DNA of 64,000 nt from Solenopsis invicta (Eukaryota; Arthropoda; Insecta; Hymenoptera; Formicidae). How positions within the stretch are numbered: position 1 is the first letter of the stretch; each line of letters begins with the position of its first letter. Position numbers and translations under genes: made by a program. The stretch lies in NCBI RefSeq assembly GCF_016802725.1, contig NC_052672.1, positions 6,477,685-6,541,684 of the forward strand, read 5' to 3'. Under the pieces are notes generated by a model. It saw nothing but the letters and a program-made list of their open reading frames with translations, did not search any database and was not told the DNA's origin. Below are positions 45,201 to 51,907 of the stretch, piece after piece.

Positions 45201-45507
45201 TACAACGGTTCTACGACTCGCGGTTCGCCGGTTGAGCACGTGTAAAGGTCGTAGTGTATTGTGTCCTCACCGAGCTGGTCATGCAGGTGGATGAGGTAGA
45301 CGAGCGCACCACGACTATCCTATTTTGATTGTGATCGTTGGAGGCGATCGTGGAGACAGCGGCGTGATTGACCAAGGCGTGGGTGTCGCTGCTGCCCGTA
45401 GGGTTAGAGTTGACATTGCCGGTAGTGGCGACGCCGCCACCACCCAGAGAGGTCTGTCTGATCACCAGGACGCTGCCAGCTGGCTCCAGCACGACTACCT
45501 GCCTCAT
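197..45507 (-). CDS. Camta: Calmodulin-binding transcription activator (CAMTA), partial at 3' end; gene-level entry, nine coding exons
   Basis: CAMTA proteins are nuclear transcription factors that bind CGCG-type sites through the CG-1 domain and calmodulin through C-terminal IQ motifs; in flies the single Camta acts in photoreceptors and other neurons (family knowledge). The sequence shows CG-1, a poly-Gln/acidic region, TIG and ankyrin repeats in the family order over nine exons: 45507-45271, 43862-43568, 21521-21430, 4398-4210, 3323-2925, 2736-1942, 1485-1150, 826-579, 396-197. All introns are GT-AG and phases are continuous (0,1,0,0,0,0,0,2). About 930 residues are in the window; the C-terminal linker and IQ motifs continue beyond position 1. 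Two introns of 22.0 and 17.0 kb dominate the gene. The core exons are certain. The first two are inferred from open frame, splice signals and phase. A second first exon at 24732-24660 gives an alternative start. Confidence 0.95.
579..826 (-). CDS. Camta: CAMTA coding exon 8, ankyrin repeats
   Basis: Exon of 248 bases (82 codons plus two bases), acceptor ATTACAG, donor GTTTGT. It encodes DAVVRPWRTGAEPL, SGGPTLLHLAAGLGYSRLAC and then ALLHWRAENPSS, EVDALRQDSAGLTPLAWACA and AGHADTARILY. TLLHLAAGLGY and LTPLAWACAAGH are clear ankyrin-repeat consensus cores, placed as in CAMTA proteins after TIG. The phase-2 end completes an Arg codon with the next exon. Confidence 0.97.
827..1149. other. CAMTA intron 7
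   Basis: AT-rich 323-bp intron between GTACTT donor and ATTACAG acceptor. It holds an imperfect inverted pair near 925-965 and 1000-1030 (AATAATTTTGTTGGACCATC against a copy of its complement), probably a small decayed palindromic element. Confidence 0.7.
1150..1485 (-). CDS. Camta: CAMTA coding exon 7, TIG/IPT domain
   Basis: Exon of 112 codons, phase 0, acceptor TTTCAG, donor GTACTT. It encodes VLVAGPWTGGSGSQSYSVLF, then EACLVQPGVLRCRCPAHAPG and SDSVAFEYR: the TIG/IPT immunoglobulin-like fold used in CAMTA for non-specific DNA contact or dimerisation. The C-terminal third (LLDRLADVEARLQGPGPPSP, HLEERLVAYCQ) matches the position of the family's short coiled-coil stretch between TIG and ankyrin repeats. 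Shadow frames on the plus strand are artefacts. Confidence 0.97.
1486..1941. other. CAMTA intron 6 with a dispersed repeat copy
   Basis: 456-bp AT-rich intron. Bases about 1565-1665 closely resemble the tandem repeat at 47603-47850 (shared GGAAAAACGACTATG and TTCTTAATTTT..GGAAAAATAAAATTGAGGAAAAAA). No coding potential. Confidence 0.75.
1565..1665 (+). repeat. Dispersed copy of the 47.6-kb tandem unit
   Basis: About 100 bases sharing the word order of the 47.6-kb units: pyrimidine-rich CATTTTTTTCAGAAAATATG, GAAAAACGACTATG, then TTCTTAATTTTTTGGAAAAA and TAAAATTGAGGAAAAAA. Similar by eye at well over 75 percent. Confidence 0.65.
1942..2736 (-). CDS. Camta: CAMTA coding exon 6, poly-Gln and acidic activation region, start of TIG
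   Basis: Exon of 265 codons from acceptor GAAATAG (ends 2737) to donor GTACGT. Order: Ser/Thr/Gln-rich start (VSSTTGGQQQ); a hydrophobic LVLSLQQIQGGGGLLILN patch; His-His then Gln runs of 16 and 14 separated by one Pro, with further broken Gln tracts; an acidic segment with MDFIDSSDD and LDAFDVFGDLPELHDFEAE resembling a transactivation region; and at the end HIAEYSPEWSYTEGGVK, the conserved entry to the TIG/IPT fold. The Gln tract mixes CAG and CAA. In place of the long activation region of vertebrate CAMTAs the insect exon is compact. Phase 0 both ends. Confidence 0.96.
2434..2559 (-). repeat. CAG/CAA glutamine tract inside CAMTA exon 6
   Basis: In frame on the minus strand: 16 Gln codons (2559-2512), one Pro, 14 Gln codons (2508-2467), one Pro, then broken Gln runs to about 2434. 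Mixed CAG and CAA. On the plus strand it produces a spurious poly-Leu frame. Confidence 0.95.
2925..3323 (-). CDS. Camta: CAMTA coding exon 5, end of CG-1 domain and linker
   Basis: Exon of 133 codons starting after acceptor CACACAG and ending CAA before donor GTACTG. The first 45 codons complete CG-1 (VQGVECIYGCYVHSAILPTF, HRRCYWLLQNPD, LVHYLNVPY). A family-typical DKKEW..DELASQLRPMF segment follows, then a Ser/Thr-rich linker (RASSTSTTSNTQLAPRRL). Phase 0 at both ends. The intron before it (886 bp) is mostly a MITE; the intron after it is only 188 bp. Confidence 0.97.
3402..4130. mobile_element. TA-flanked MITE (CACTG ends) filling CAMTA intron 4
   Basis: Starts CACTGAGAAAAAGG and ends CTTTTTTTTCAGTG, an imperfect terminal inverted repeat, flanked by TA at 3400-3401 and 4131-4132. 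Subterminal sequences (TTTGTGATTATAAG; ACCATAATTTAACTATAATT on the minus strand) match the element at 14860. No transposase frame. It makes up 729 of the 886-bp intron between CAMTA exons 4 and 5. Confidence 0.7.
4210..4398 (-). CDS. Camta: CAMTA coding exon 4, central CG-1 domain
   Basis: Exon of 63 codons, phase 0 at both ends, between acceptor TTTTCAG and donor GTAGCT. It encodes EIAAILISFQRHAEWQSREV, then the highly conserved basic core with SGSMLLYSRKKVRYRRDGY, CWKKRKDGKTTREDHMKLK. The Arg/Lys clusters include the usual nuclear localisation and DNA-contact part of CG-1. It continues WNTNE of the previous exon and leads directly into VQGVECIYG of the next. Family identity is unambiguous; nothing is missing from the core. 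Confidence 0.98.
4399..8429. other. CAMTA intron 3, 3'-proximal part
   Basis: Non-coding. Mostly AT-rich with a CpG-richer patch at about 5.2-5.9 kb and another at 6.5-7.0 kb. The short open frames here have no family resemblance and overlap on both strands. No exon with matching phases was found. Confidence 0.6.
8430..8869. mobile_element. TA-flanked MITE (CACAG ends), 440 bp
   Basis: Left end CACAGAAAAAGAAGCGATTT, right end AATCGCTTTTCTTAGC..TTTTTCTGTG; the arms pair over CACAGAAAAA and AAGCGATT(T)ACT. TA dinucleotides abut both ends (8428-8429, 8870-8871). Interior AT-rich, no protein. Confidence 0.72.
8872..11366. other. CAMTA intron 3 segment
   Basis: Non-coding. Contains a perfect 12-bp hairpin at 9240-9267 and a CpG-rich island at about 9.88-10.25 kb with GCCGGC palindromes. 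Otherwise AT-rich, nothing recognised. Confidence 0.55.
11367..11830. mobile_element. MITE copy, CACAG ends (inverted relative of 53.7 kb copy)
   Basis: Begins CACAGCAAAACTTTTTCTGT and ends TTTTTTACTGTG. Long blocks match the reverse complement of 53698-54432: CAAATTTTTATGTTAATTTA, CACATTATGTTAAATTAACA and the terminal AAATGTTTTTTACTGTG. No open frame. Confidence 0.7.
11831..14859. other. CAMTA intron 3 segment
   Basis: Non-coding, AT-rich, with CpG-richer patches at about 11.9-12.2, 12.7-13.2 and 14.3-14.7 kb. Small frames at 12895-13223 overlap on both strands and look random. Confidence 0.5.
14860..15063. mobile_element. TA-flanked MITE, 204 bp
   Basis: CACTAAAAGAAAAATATTTG at the left, CATTTTTTGGCAGTG at the right, TA on both flanks (14858-14859 and 15064-15065). 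Subterminal TTTGTGATAATTA and ATCATAATTTAATTACAATT (minus) match the 3402-4130 element. Confidence 0.68.
15226..16096. mobile_element. 871-bp inverted-repeat element with internal tandem duplication
   Basis: Outer ends GTGTCCCAAATATTAGAAAT and, inverted, GTGTCCCCAATATTGGGAAT. Inner inverted pair TTAAACTCCTGACTCC (15253-) and its complement GGAGTCAGGAGCTTTAA (15916-15932), followed by GGTGGCGAC against GTCGCCAC. Between them a unit of about 180 bp occurs twice (CATTTTTACAAGTGTTTCAAAGCG at 15599, CATTTTTACAGGTGTTTTAAAGCG at 15781; TTACAAATGCCATGGCTGAA at 15661, TACAAATGCCAGGGCTAAAG at 15841). No transposase. Target duplication unclear. Confidence 0.6.
16097..20731. other. CAMTA intron 3 segment with CpG-rich patches
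   Basis: Non-coding. CpG-rich stretches at 16.2-16.9 and 18.6-19.25 kb, the latter preceded by a (CT)-rich tract at about 18700-18750. Frames near 19.05-19.36 kb overlap on both strands and resemble nothing. A promoter in the 18.6-19.3 kb patch is possible but unsupported. Confidence 0.5.
20732..20817. repeat. Long inverted repeat (hairpin) of about 86 bases
   Basis: Left arm TTCAGAAACATTAGAGATATC (20732-20752) pairs with the right arm at 20797-20817 with one mismatch. Inner parts also pair (GTTTTATGCTTGTT with the complement AACAAGGATAAAAT) after skipping an extra GATGTCTCTAAT block on the right side. Could be a small palindromic transposon or a stem-loop RNA. Confidence 0.65.
21430..21521 (-). 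CDS. Camta: CAMTA coding exon 3, start of CG-1 domain
   Basis: Exon of 92 bases: two bases of a split codon plus 30 codons encoding GDPIKLPENLETLPRAEHF followed by PTQRHRWNTNE. This is the signature N-terminal edge of the CG-1 DNA-binding domain in animal CAMTA proteins. The acceptor CACGCAG ends at 21522; the donor GTAAGC follows GAG at 21430. It is the first exon common to all isoforms inferred here: both the 43.6-kb exon and the 24.7-kb exon end in phase 1 and can join it. It is isolated by introns of 22.0 kb (or 3.1 kb from the alternative first exon) upstream and 17.0 kb downstream. Confidence 0.95.
21522..24034. other. Intron between alternative exon (24.7 kb) and CG-1 exon 3
   Basis: Non-coding, AT-rich. 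Contains a short tandem duplication near 22120-22170 (AAAGTTATTC.AATTTCCATTTCT twice). Mirror frames on both strands at 22586-22921 look random. Confidence 0.5.
24001..24500. repeat. Local tandem duplication of about 120 bp interrupted by the MITE
   Basis: Unit A (24001-24038 plus 24301-24382) and unit B (from 24383) align without a gap for their first 38 bases: GCAAGA..TTAGAAA..TTAA in both, then TTTAGCTTCTTTTGCGTAAA against TTTAGCTCTTTCTGCTGTAT. Unit B keeps the uninterrupted TTAA at 24417-24420. Confidence 0.7.
24039..24296. mobile_element. piggyBac-like MITE with TTAA target duplication, 258 bp
   Basis: Flanked by TTAA at 24035-24038 and 24297-24300. Left end CCCTCCGTAGACACCGC, right end (inverted) CTCTCCGCAGACATCGTGGG; the GTGGGTC of the left subterminal region also has its complement GACCCAC on the right. 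TTAA duplication and C-rich ends fit piggyBac-type non-autonomous elements. No open frame. Confidence 0.8.
24660..24732 (-). CDS. Camta: Alternative first coding exon of CAMTA (short N-terminus)
   Basis: ATG 24732-24730 opens a 24-codon peptide, MAGYNHSNPQHVVYHATYPT followed by PLAP, and ends with one extra base before the consensus donor GTGAGT (24659-24654). The phase-1 end fits the exon at 21521, giving AAT (Asn) at the junction and then GDPIKLP. An in-frame TGA lies about 80 bases upstream with no other ATG between, so ATG 24732 is the natural start. Codon use is orderly and Tyr/His/Asn/Pro-rich, unlike the surrounding shadow frames. A CpG- and GAGA-rich stretch upstream (24.75-27 kb) could be its promoter and 5' UTR. 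Not seen as an ORF by simple callers because the exon is short. Could instead be an upstream exon of an unrelated gene, but no other downstream acceptor on this strand is evident. Confidence 0.75.
24740..27060 (-). promoter_or_regulatory. Probable promoter and 5' UTR region of short CAMTA isoform
   Basis: CpG-rich at 24.75-25.1 kb, then long tracts that are CT on the plus strand, that is GAGA on the minus strand (25370-25430, 25650-25740, 25900-26250, 26660-26900), and an ACCT tetranucleotide repeat near 27010-27060. Such composition is common around insect promoters. No TATA or start site can be fixed. Plus-strand open frames here are low-complexity artefacts. Confidence 0.4.
27061..36953. 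other. CAMTA intron 2, central segment
   Basis: Non-coding. CpG-richer patches at 27.1-28.1, 28.4-29.15, 30.9-31.8 and 35.75-36.9 kb; AT-rich elsewhere. Microsatellites: TA/CA near 28755-28815, (CT)n at 33245-33278, AGCT repeat at about 36018-36058. Small tandem duplications at 28230-28280 and 33550-33600. A plus-strand 133-codon frame at 34731-35132 is AT-driven and unrecognised. Confidence 0.5.
33245..33278. repeat. (CT)n microsatellite
   Basis: Pure CT dinucleotides following a C8 run; responsible for an Arg/Glu-rich false frame on the minus strand. Confidence 0.95.
36954..37110 (-). CDS. Candidate alternative first exon of CAMTA (weak)
   Basis: ATG 37110 opens 52 codons (MATPSESGSSLSTQNFIPGI, then SRVVVPGDTS and a Ser/Arg-rich tail) ending with one base before GTAATT (36953-36948), a modest donor. 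Phase 1 would join 21521 and give Asp at the junction. It lies in a CpG-dense patch in the 22-kb intron. The start context (CTT before ATG) is poor and one in three random frames would match phase, so this is a guess, kept because two better first exons show the same arrangement. Confidence 0.25.
37111..43567. other. CAMTA intron 2, 5' segment
   Basis: Non-coding. Holds a GTAAC-rich stretch at 37542-38410 with CAGGG-like ends (possible decayed DNA transposon), an ATAGTC-ended repeat at about 37765-37965, and CpG-rich patches at 39.5-40.0, 40.3-40.7 and 42.8-43.3 kb. The 137-codon minus frame at 39950-39537 has a plus-strand mirror and no recognisable domain. Confidence 0.5.
37765..37965. repeat. 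ATAGTC-ended repeat, two adjoining copies
   Basis: Copy one from ATAGTCGATTACTACATTTA to ATTATAGTTATAGTC, copy two from ATAGTCCGTTGTAATATTTA. Both contain TTTAAGATC and TTAAGATGT words. They match the stretches at 63240-63345 and 63528-63648. Confidence 0.6.
43568..43862 (-). CDS. Camta: CAMTA coding exon 2, Asn-rich linker ahead of CG-1
   Basis: An uninterrupted frame of 98 codons plus one base without any ATG, so easily missed. It begins after the acceptor TTTAG (43863) with GCC GAC AAT and ends TCC C before a consensus donor GTGAGT (43567-43562). The product is Asn/Ser/Gly-rich (ASTNGNSNINVNANINGNPG near the start), then basic and polar, typical of disordered linkers in insect transcription factors. 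The phase-1 end joins the exon at 21521, which needs two bases to complete a codon; the junction codon becomes CAT. The other two minus frames across the region give lower-quality Arg/Thr-rich peptides. No domain is present. Membership in CAMTA is inferred from phase and lack of another gene. Confidence 0.68.
43863..45270. other. CAMTA intron 1 (long isoform)
   Basis: 1408-bp interval between the GTGAGG donor and TTTAG acceptor. AT-rich with a CpG-richer segment at 44.35-44.8 kb. Nothing coding recognised. Confidence 0.5.
45271..45507 (-). CDS. Camta: CAMTA coding exon 1 (long isoform), N-terminal leader
   Basis: Open frame of 79 codons starting at ATG 45507-45505, the first ATG after an in-frame TAA at 45648-45646. 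It ends at TCG followed by the donor GTGAGG (45270-45265). The context before ATG (ACGAGG, A at -3) is acceptable. The peptide starts MRQVVVLEPAGSVLVIRQTS, then turns Gly/Thr/Asn/Ser-rich, with hydrophobic VLVIR and RIVVVR patches, and has no recognised domain. Phase 0 at the donor matches phase 0 of the exon at 43862. A candidate acceptor (GCGCGCAG) near 45690 suggests untranslated sequence upstream in the same exon. Linkage to CAMTA rests on strand, position and phase, not on a family motif, so this could be a separate small exon or a different start may be used. Confidence 0.5.
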
Positions 45508-47602
45508 CCTCGTCGCGCGGTTCCCTGCCACAGTCTGTCCTCGTCGAATGCGAGAGAGCGCGCTCTCTTCCCGTCTGCTCGTCGACGACGGCGACGGCGA
45601 TGACGTTAAGCGTGTCGTTCTCCAGCACGACACGTTCTCCGGCTCTTAAAGCTCCCACTCGTCCGCTGCCGCCTGCTCCTCCTGCGCGCACAAACACATC
45701 CAGGCCGATATTAAAGCTGTCGTTTTAGGGGATGATCCTACCCGTCCGCGCCCACACCAGCCACGCCGCCACCCCGACGCGGATCTACACGCCTGCTTTC
45801 GTTCGTAACCGCACGAGCCCGACCGTACCGGCGTGGCTTCTTCCGGAAAGCGAATCGATGGGATTATTTCTACCGACACCGTCGACGAGCGGCCCAACGA
45901 CTCTCTGTCTCTCTCTCTCTCTTTCAATAAGGCACCTCCTCGCGGCACACCGCCTCGCTACTGTCAAAGTAGCGGGCGTGTGCGCGGTTTAAACTAAGGT
46001 TGGGTCCAGAAGCTGCTGGCTTTTAAATAATGGCCCGTTGCACATTCAATGCTCTAATGTGCTCCGCTTTTTCACCGAGCGTTCATACTTAAAGCAGAAG
46101 GACGATCGATCTTGTCTAAGAAATTTAATTGAAAGTCTCATCACCGCTGGATGACTTTGCTGTGAAAGAAAGATTAATTCGTGTTAAACGGTCATGTAAG
46201 AAAGGAGAACGATCCTTTAAACGAAACGAAACGATTAGTAATTTGTATAAATTTTAACCTCTATATTTAAAATAATATCGTCACGTACCGTTGCATTAAT
46301 ATATTTAATAATAAATTGATATTTCTTTCAAAAACATAAAAAGATGTAGACAACAAAGATTTAAAATATTTTTAGTTACATAGTTACATTTATTATATAA
46401 AACTGACGGAACACATTGACTTTACTTTTATTACGATCTAAAGATCTAGTCATCCTGGTTTAAAGTCCAGTGCGATTTTCTCATTTTCTCGGCTTGCCCG
46501 AGCAAAGGAATTTGTTTTCGAGATCTCCAAGCAGTCCAAGCTCCTAGCAACAGGAGATCTCGAAGGAATCGCGGCTTAAAATTGGATGGGTTTTGTTCAG
46601 AACCATTTGTGACCGTGTCGTAATACTCTGTGATGCGGCGTGAAATAAAGAGAGAAAGAAAGAGAAATTTGTGGAAATCCGGAGAGATAAAATGTTATAT
46701 ATATATATATTTTTTTTTTATTTTTTTTTATTTTTTTATAAGTTTATCTTTATAAAAGAAAGTTTCCCGAATTTAGGAAAAAAACATGTTATCAATTTAT
46801 AATATAATATAAATTTATAATTTAATTTATATACATATATTTGTAATAAATAAAAATTATTTTAATCATAATTTTATACATATACGTATATATATATTTT
46901 TTTTTTCTTAATATTCAACTTATAATAAATCTTGAAATAATATTGTAAAGAATTAATGCATTAGAAATGTTCAAATGCATTTTGTGCATTTTGCTTGCTG
47001 ATTCTGTTTTGTTTGTACAAAATAAGAAACAAATATCATGAAGCACTTGAATCGACTCCAAATTCTCTCTATTATTGTATCACTAATCTCACAAAAAAGA
47101 TAGAAATACTTTTACTATATTTACAATACGTGTAAATTATAACTTGCATCTTATTCGATTAATCTTTATGGAACGATTCCATTAGTCTAAGTCTAAGGTA
47201 TAAGATTAAACAAAAATTATTGAAGAATCATCTGGCAAATTCCCAACAGATTCGTTTGAGCACGAGGGTTTTCACGTAAAATTGCAATATTGTTCATCTT
47301 CGTGGATTCCGCGGGATTACTTAGGTTGGCATGCATAGTCATAAATGCATTTTTAGCCGTCATGGATCTGCTCGACAAATAGAAGTATGTCATTGCCAAT
47401 TTTCGCATACAATAATTTTAGCAATTTGGAAAAAAAGTTCCGACTGCATTCGTCAGAATCAACAAGACAAAAAATAGATTTTTACACTTTTAATATGCAA
47501 TTAAACATTTATATTGTACAAATTATGAATTATTTTATAATATAAATAATTTTTATCAAGAAATTAACAATAATGAACGTTCCTGCATAAGGAACTTGAT
47601 AA
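45508..47602. other. Region upstream of CAMTA exon 1: 5' UTR or promoter, then AT-rich DNA
   Basis: 45.5-46.0 kb is CpG-rich and contains a candidate minus-strand acceptor (GCGCGCAG near 45690) and a second open minus frame (45697-45404). A (CT) tract sits at 45908-45925. From 46.1 kb the sequence is AT-rich with a TA tract near 46695. Promoter status is inferred only from composition. Confidence 0.4.
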
Positions 47603-47850
47603 TGTTCTTAACTTTCTAGAAAATTAAGGAAAAAATGAGATTCTTTCCGTACTTTTTCTGGAAATGAGGAAAAAACGAATGCAATAATGATGTACTGGTG
47701 TTCTTAATTTTCTGAAAAATAAAATTGAGAATAAAATCCGGTTTCTTTCATTTTTTCCTGAAAAATACGGGAAAAAACGACTATGCAATGACGTTAATGT
47801 TTTTAATTTTCCGGAAAATAAAATGGAGGAAAAAACTCACTTTTTTTACG
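47603..47850 (+). repeat. Tandem repeat, about 2.5 units of 96-99 bp
   Basis: Unit starts at TGTTCTTA (47603), TGTTCTTA (47699) and TGTTTTTA (47798). Each unit reads TTAAtTTTCYrGAAAATaA, purine-rich GAGGAAAAAA, a pyrimidine run, then GGAAAAAACGA.TGCAATRA. A diverged single copy lies at 1565-1665. Confidence 0.7.
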
Positions 47851-48165
47851 TTTTTTTTTTTAAATAAAGAAAGATACAACTCTAAAAATTACAGCAAATT
47901 AATGAATTATTTAGGGAAAGATAATAATGTTTCTTTAATTCATTGAATCTTTCATAGATCATGTTGCCTTATAAAACATTTTTTTTAATATTTGTAAAAG
48001 TAAAGTATACAATTTGCAATTTGACTACTAAAACTGCTTTATAACCTACAATCTTGATGATAAAGAGAATTATGTTGTTATGAAAAATCACTTATTGCTT
48101 AAGTATACAAAATAAGTAATTTTAATAGTTTCCTAAATTTCATAAAATAATGCATATACATTATG

Positions 48166-48166
<1 letters not shown>

Positions 48167-48232
<66 letters not shown>

Positions 48233-48233
48233 T
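48167..48233. repeat. (TA)n microsatellite
   Basis: Over 60 bases of alternating TA/AT with one GT interruption. Confidence 0.95.
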
Positions 48234-51200
48234 CCATTTTATATTTAAATTATTTATTTTGTCAATAATTATCTAGAAAAATTTATTAAAATTCAGCAAT
48301 GTCAATCTCAATCTATAATTTATAAATTTAACAACAAATAAAAAATGAGCAAATGTTGACCAGTAACGGATATTGTACTTTGAAAAAGATAAAATAAAAG
48401 TAAAGTGAAGGTAAATGTCAAGGTAATATTTTAAAGAAATATTATAATAAAATTTGATTTTTTTAACCCTTAAACATAGTATGGGTCTGGGAGACCCCGT
48501 ATAAAATTTTAACCGCTTGCTGTGTAAAGACAAAATGAGAAACAAGGTCCAAACTATAAAGGGAAAGAAGTTACAGACCTCTATTATCGATCGCTACGTT
48601 GACCAGCTTTATTGTTCAACTAGAGTTCAAGCAACACAAAATAGAGCTTTTATCATTATATTTTTCTTGTAACATAATTATAATTTAAAAAAAAATGACA
48701 ATGCTATAATTTATTTCTTAAAGTATCATTCTTTAGCTTTAAAACCCTGTATTATAAAGTCCTTAAAAGTTTTCTGTTAAAAAAACATGATTTAATTAAA
48801 AAATGAATTTTTGTACATATCTTTATTTCCATTTAATGGTTTTTCCTTAATAACTTTATAATAAATCATGTTTTGTCAATACCGTTTGTAGATTCACATT
48901 TCTGAGTTTGTAAATTTTCAAAAAAAAAATTTTTGAAAAATATTGATTGGGACCAAAATTATGGTTTTTGGTCCCAAAGTTACAAGGAGTATCCCAGATT
49001 TCTGTACTATCTTTACGACTGGCATCAGATACGCAATGTTTAATAAAGATAAAGATTGAATTTGTAATACGAAATGGTTCTGTTATTTTTGTGTTATTTC
49101 TGTTTGTTTAAGTTAATTTACGTATATTTTATATAAAATTTTATACAAAATAAACACACACAGACACGTATGCAAATACGTGCGGGCACACATTCGCATT
49201 GTATAAAAGTATGCAAAAGAGAATTAAGAGATATTTTAAAACTTTTATAAATGTGTAGGTTATATATATATATACATATATATTTTTTTATAAATATATA
49301 CGTTAAAAATATAAATATATAAAAACATCTTAATTCTTTTTTTGATCACTTTTGACGCATATTAGTCAAAGATACATTATATATGTAGTATATTTAACAA
49401 AAAGTCAGTTTTTTTACTGTGTTGAAAAATTATATTATATTACAATTTAAGTCTATAAAAATTTATGAAAATTATATCAATTGGAAGAATATTTTAGAAT
49501 TGTTTATTGTTCAAAATTAATCAAAGGTACATCATCTTCTCTTTATGGGATCTTAAAGTCATCCAGTTTAGCAGAACACGATATTTTAGCCTCACATTAT
49601 TTTTCTAATTGCCGCTGTATATTTTTTTACACTTTTATATACATCTACTTGTACATATTCACTAAATACCTACAAATTTTTATATAGCTAAATTAATATT
49701 ATTATGTTTCGTAAATATATACACATTTTTTAAATCTTTCTCTCCTCTCTCTCTCTCTCGGCTGATATTATTTTTTAGAAACTACTGAAACTATCAATTT
49801 CAATTTTTGCATATATGTGTATGTAAAATACATATGTGTTTATCGCATAAACTAGGATTACTGCAATATTAATAAATTTAACTATTTTATTCATACGTAT
49901 ACAATTGTATCGATTTTGTTAAAATCTTATTTTTTAAAACAACACCATAATTTTCATAATTTACAATTTTTTTCATTTATCCTAGTTTGCGGTAAGCAGA
50001 CATGCCATGTATGTTACATATACGTAAAAATTAAAGTCGATTATGATTTCAGTAGTTTTTGAGAAATTGTGTCAACTGATTTGAAAAATGTGTTAGTTTT
50101 TAAATTTACTCAGGTATAATTTAAATATCTATGAAAACTAGTAAACATTTAGCTATACGAAAATTTGTAGATATTTACTAAATGTGTCTAAATAGATGTG
50201 TAAAAACGTAGAAGAACAATGTGCAGTTCCGTATATTTCGTTCTTACTCTTCGAAAATATTCGTATGGAATATATTATAGAGGAATCAAGGTTCGAGTCT
50301 TGGCTGAGGTATTTCCCCCCCCCAATAAATTCTTTACAGTTTTATAAGATGCTTAGCGTCAAAATGATTAAATTGCTCGTCAATTTAATTTGTGATCTTA
50401 CGTATTCCGGTTAAGAACGGTGTTTCAAGACCGATGAATATGCGGCGCGCACTTTACGTGAACTGAAGATTGTAAAAATTCACACAAAAATTTTCGTTGA
50501 GTCACCAAGATCCACTGTAGACCGACATTGACCTCCACCCTTTAAAAAAAAAAAAGATAAATTGAACTTCATTTCTTTTATTTCAAACTGTTTCAGAAAT
50601 AGTAACCCATGCGACACCGCGATACTGATATAATCCATCAAGCGTCTCAGGAATGACGCGCAGCTCGTCACGTATGATCCGTGATAAATGCACGCCGTGT
50701 ATTTTAGTAAGAATTAATGTCATTCGCTTGGCGTGCCTTCAATAGACATTAAATATACAGGGTGAATGTTAAAGGCGAGTAAATATCGCGGTCATTCATG
50801 TATGGAGCCGTATCGAGCGCGCGCGTAGCGGATATCTGCGCCGGTACAACGGCACGTGCAGTAATAATAGAACCGTCGCGTCGCCGGTGCATTCACACGC
50901 GGAGGATGTCCGCCCGTTACTATATCCTACAGTACGTTGAGCACACAACTCACCGTCTAGACTTACGTATCTGTTCCGATTGTCGTAAGATTAGATCCCG
51001 AGTTTTAATAGGCCGATCTGTGGTCGCGCTCGCGAACGAAACGAGTTGACGCACCGATCTCGGATCGCGCAGTCATTTGCATGACGAACAAGCGAATATG
51101 CTAGAGACACAGCGTTCGAAGTCTTCTTCTCGAAGAAAATGTCGCGCGTTATTAAGATACGCTTCAGAAAAATTTCTCGAAAATTCGAGCCACTTAGCGT

Positions 51201-51832
51201 TAGACGCTCTTAAAAAGGATGTAGCTCCCGTGCTTTTTAGTTAAAAAGAAAAATTGCATTTGCATAATATTCTTGATCTTATTTTCTTTTTGTGGATCTT
51301 TAAAGTGGTTGTATAATAAAACGATCATAACGAAAAAAGCGATGATGAGGCATATTCTCGAACAATTACTGAGTGATATTTACATGGTTTTTCTTCTTGA
51401 GCTTATCAAACGAGAAATCACGTGTTGTAGGTAGCGCTGAGATGCTATTACGTAAATTGGATGTAGCGCTAAGAAATCAAGAAGTTTTCTTTTACCCGAA
51501 CCATTTTCTCGTATGAGCAAAATTAAATGCACGTTGTTGCATTTAATTATGCAACAATGGATGCATCTGTTAATACAAAAGAATGCTTCTGTTAATATAC
51601 GCTGTGGATTACACTTGTCACTCGTAATCCTTAGCCGTGCCGTGCATGTCACGCGTAATCCCGGGGATTTATGACTCGCAGAGCATGCTTTTCAAGTTAA
51701 ATTAACATTAAAGATGATTAAAGCATCGCGTTAAAAAAAAATGACGGCGTATAAAAACTATATGTATATAGAAAAAGAAGGATTCACGTTAAGAAAGGAC
51801 GTCGCGTATGTTGCATGAAAAGCAGATTTGCT

Positions 51833-51833
51833 T

Positions 51834-51902
<69 letters not shown>
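51833..51902. repeat. (CT)n microsatellite
   Basis: About 70 bases of nearly pure CT on the plus strand. Confidence 0.95.
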
Positions 51903-51907
<5 letters not shown>

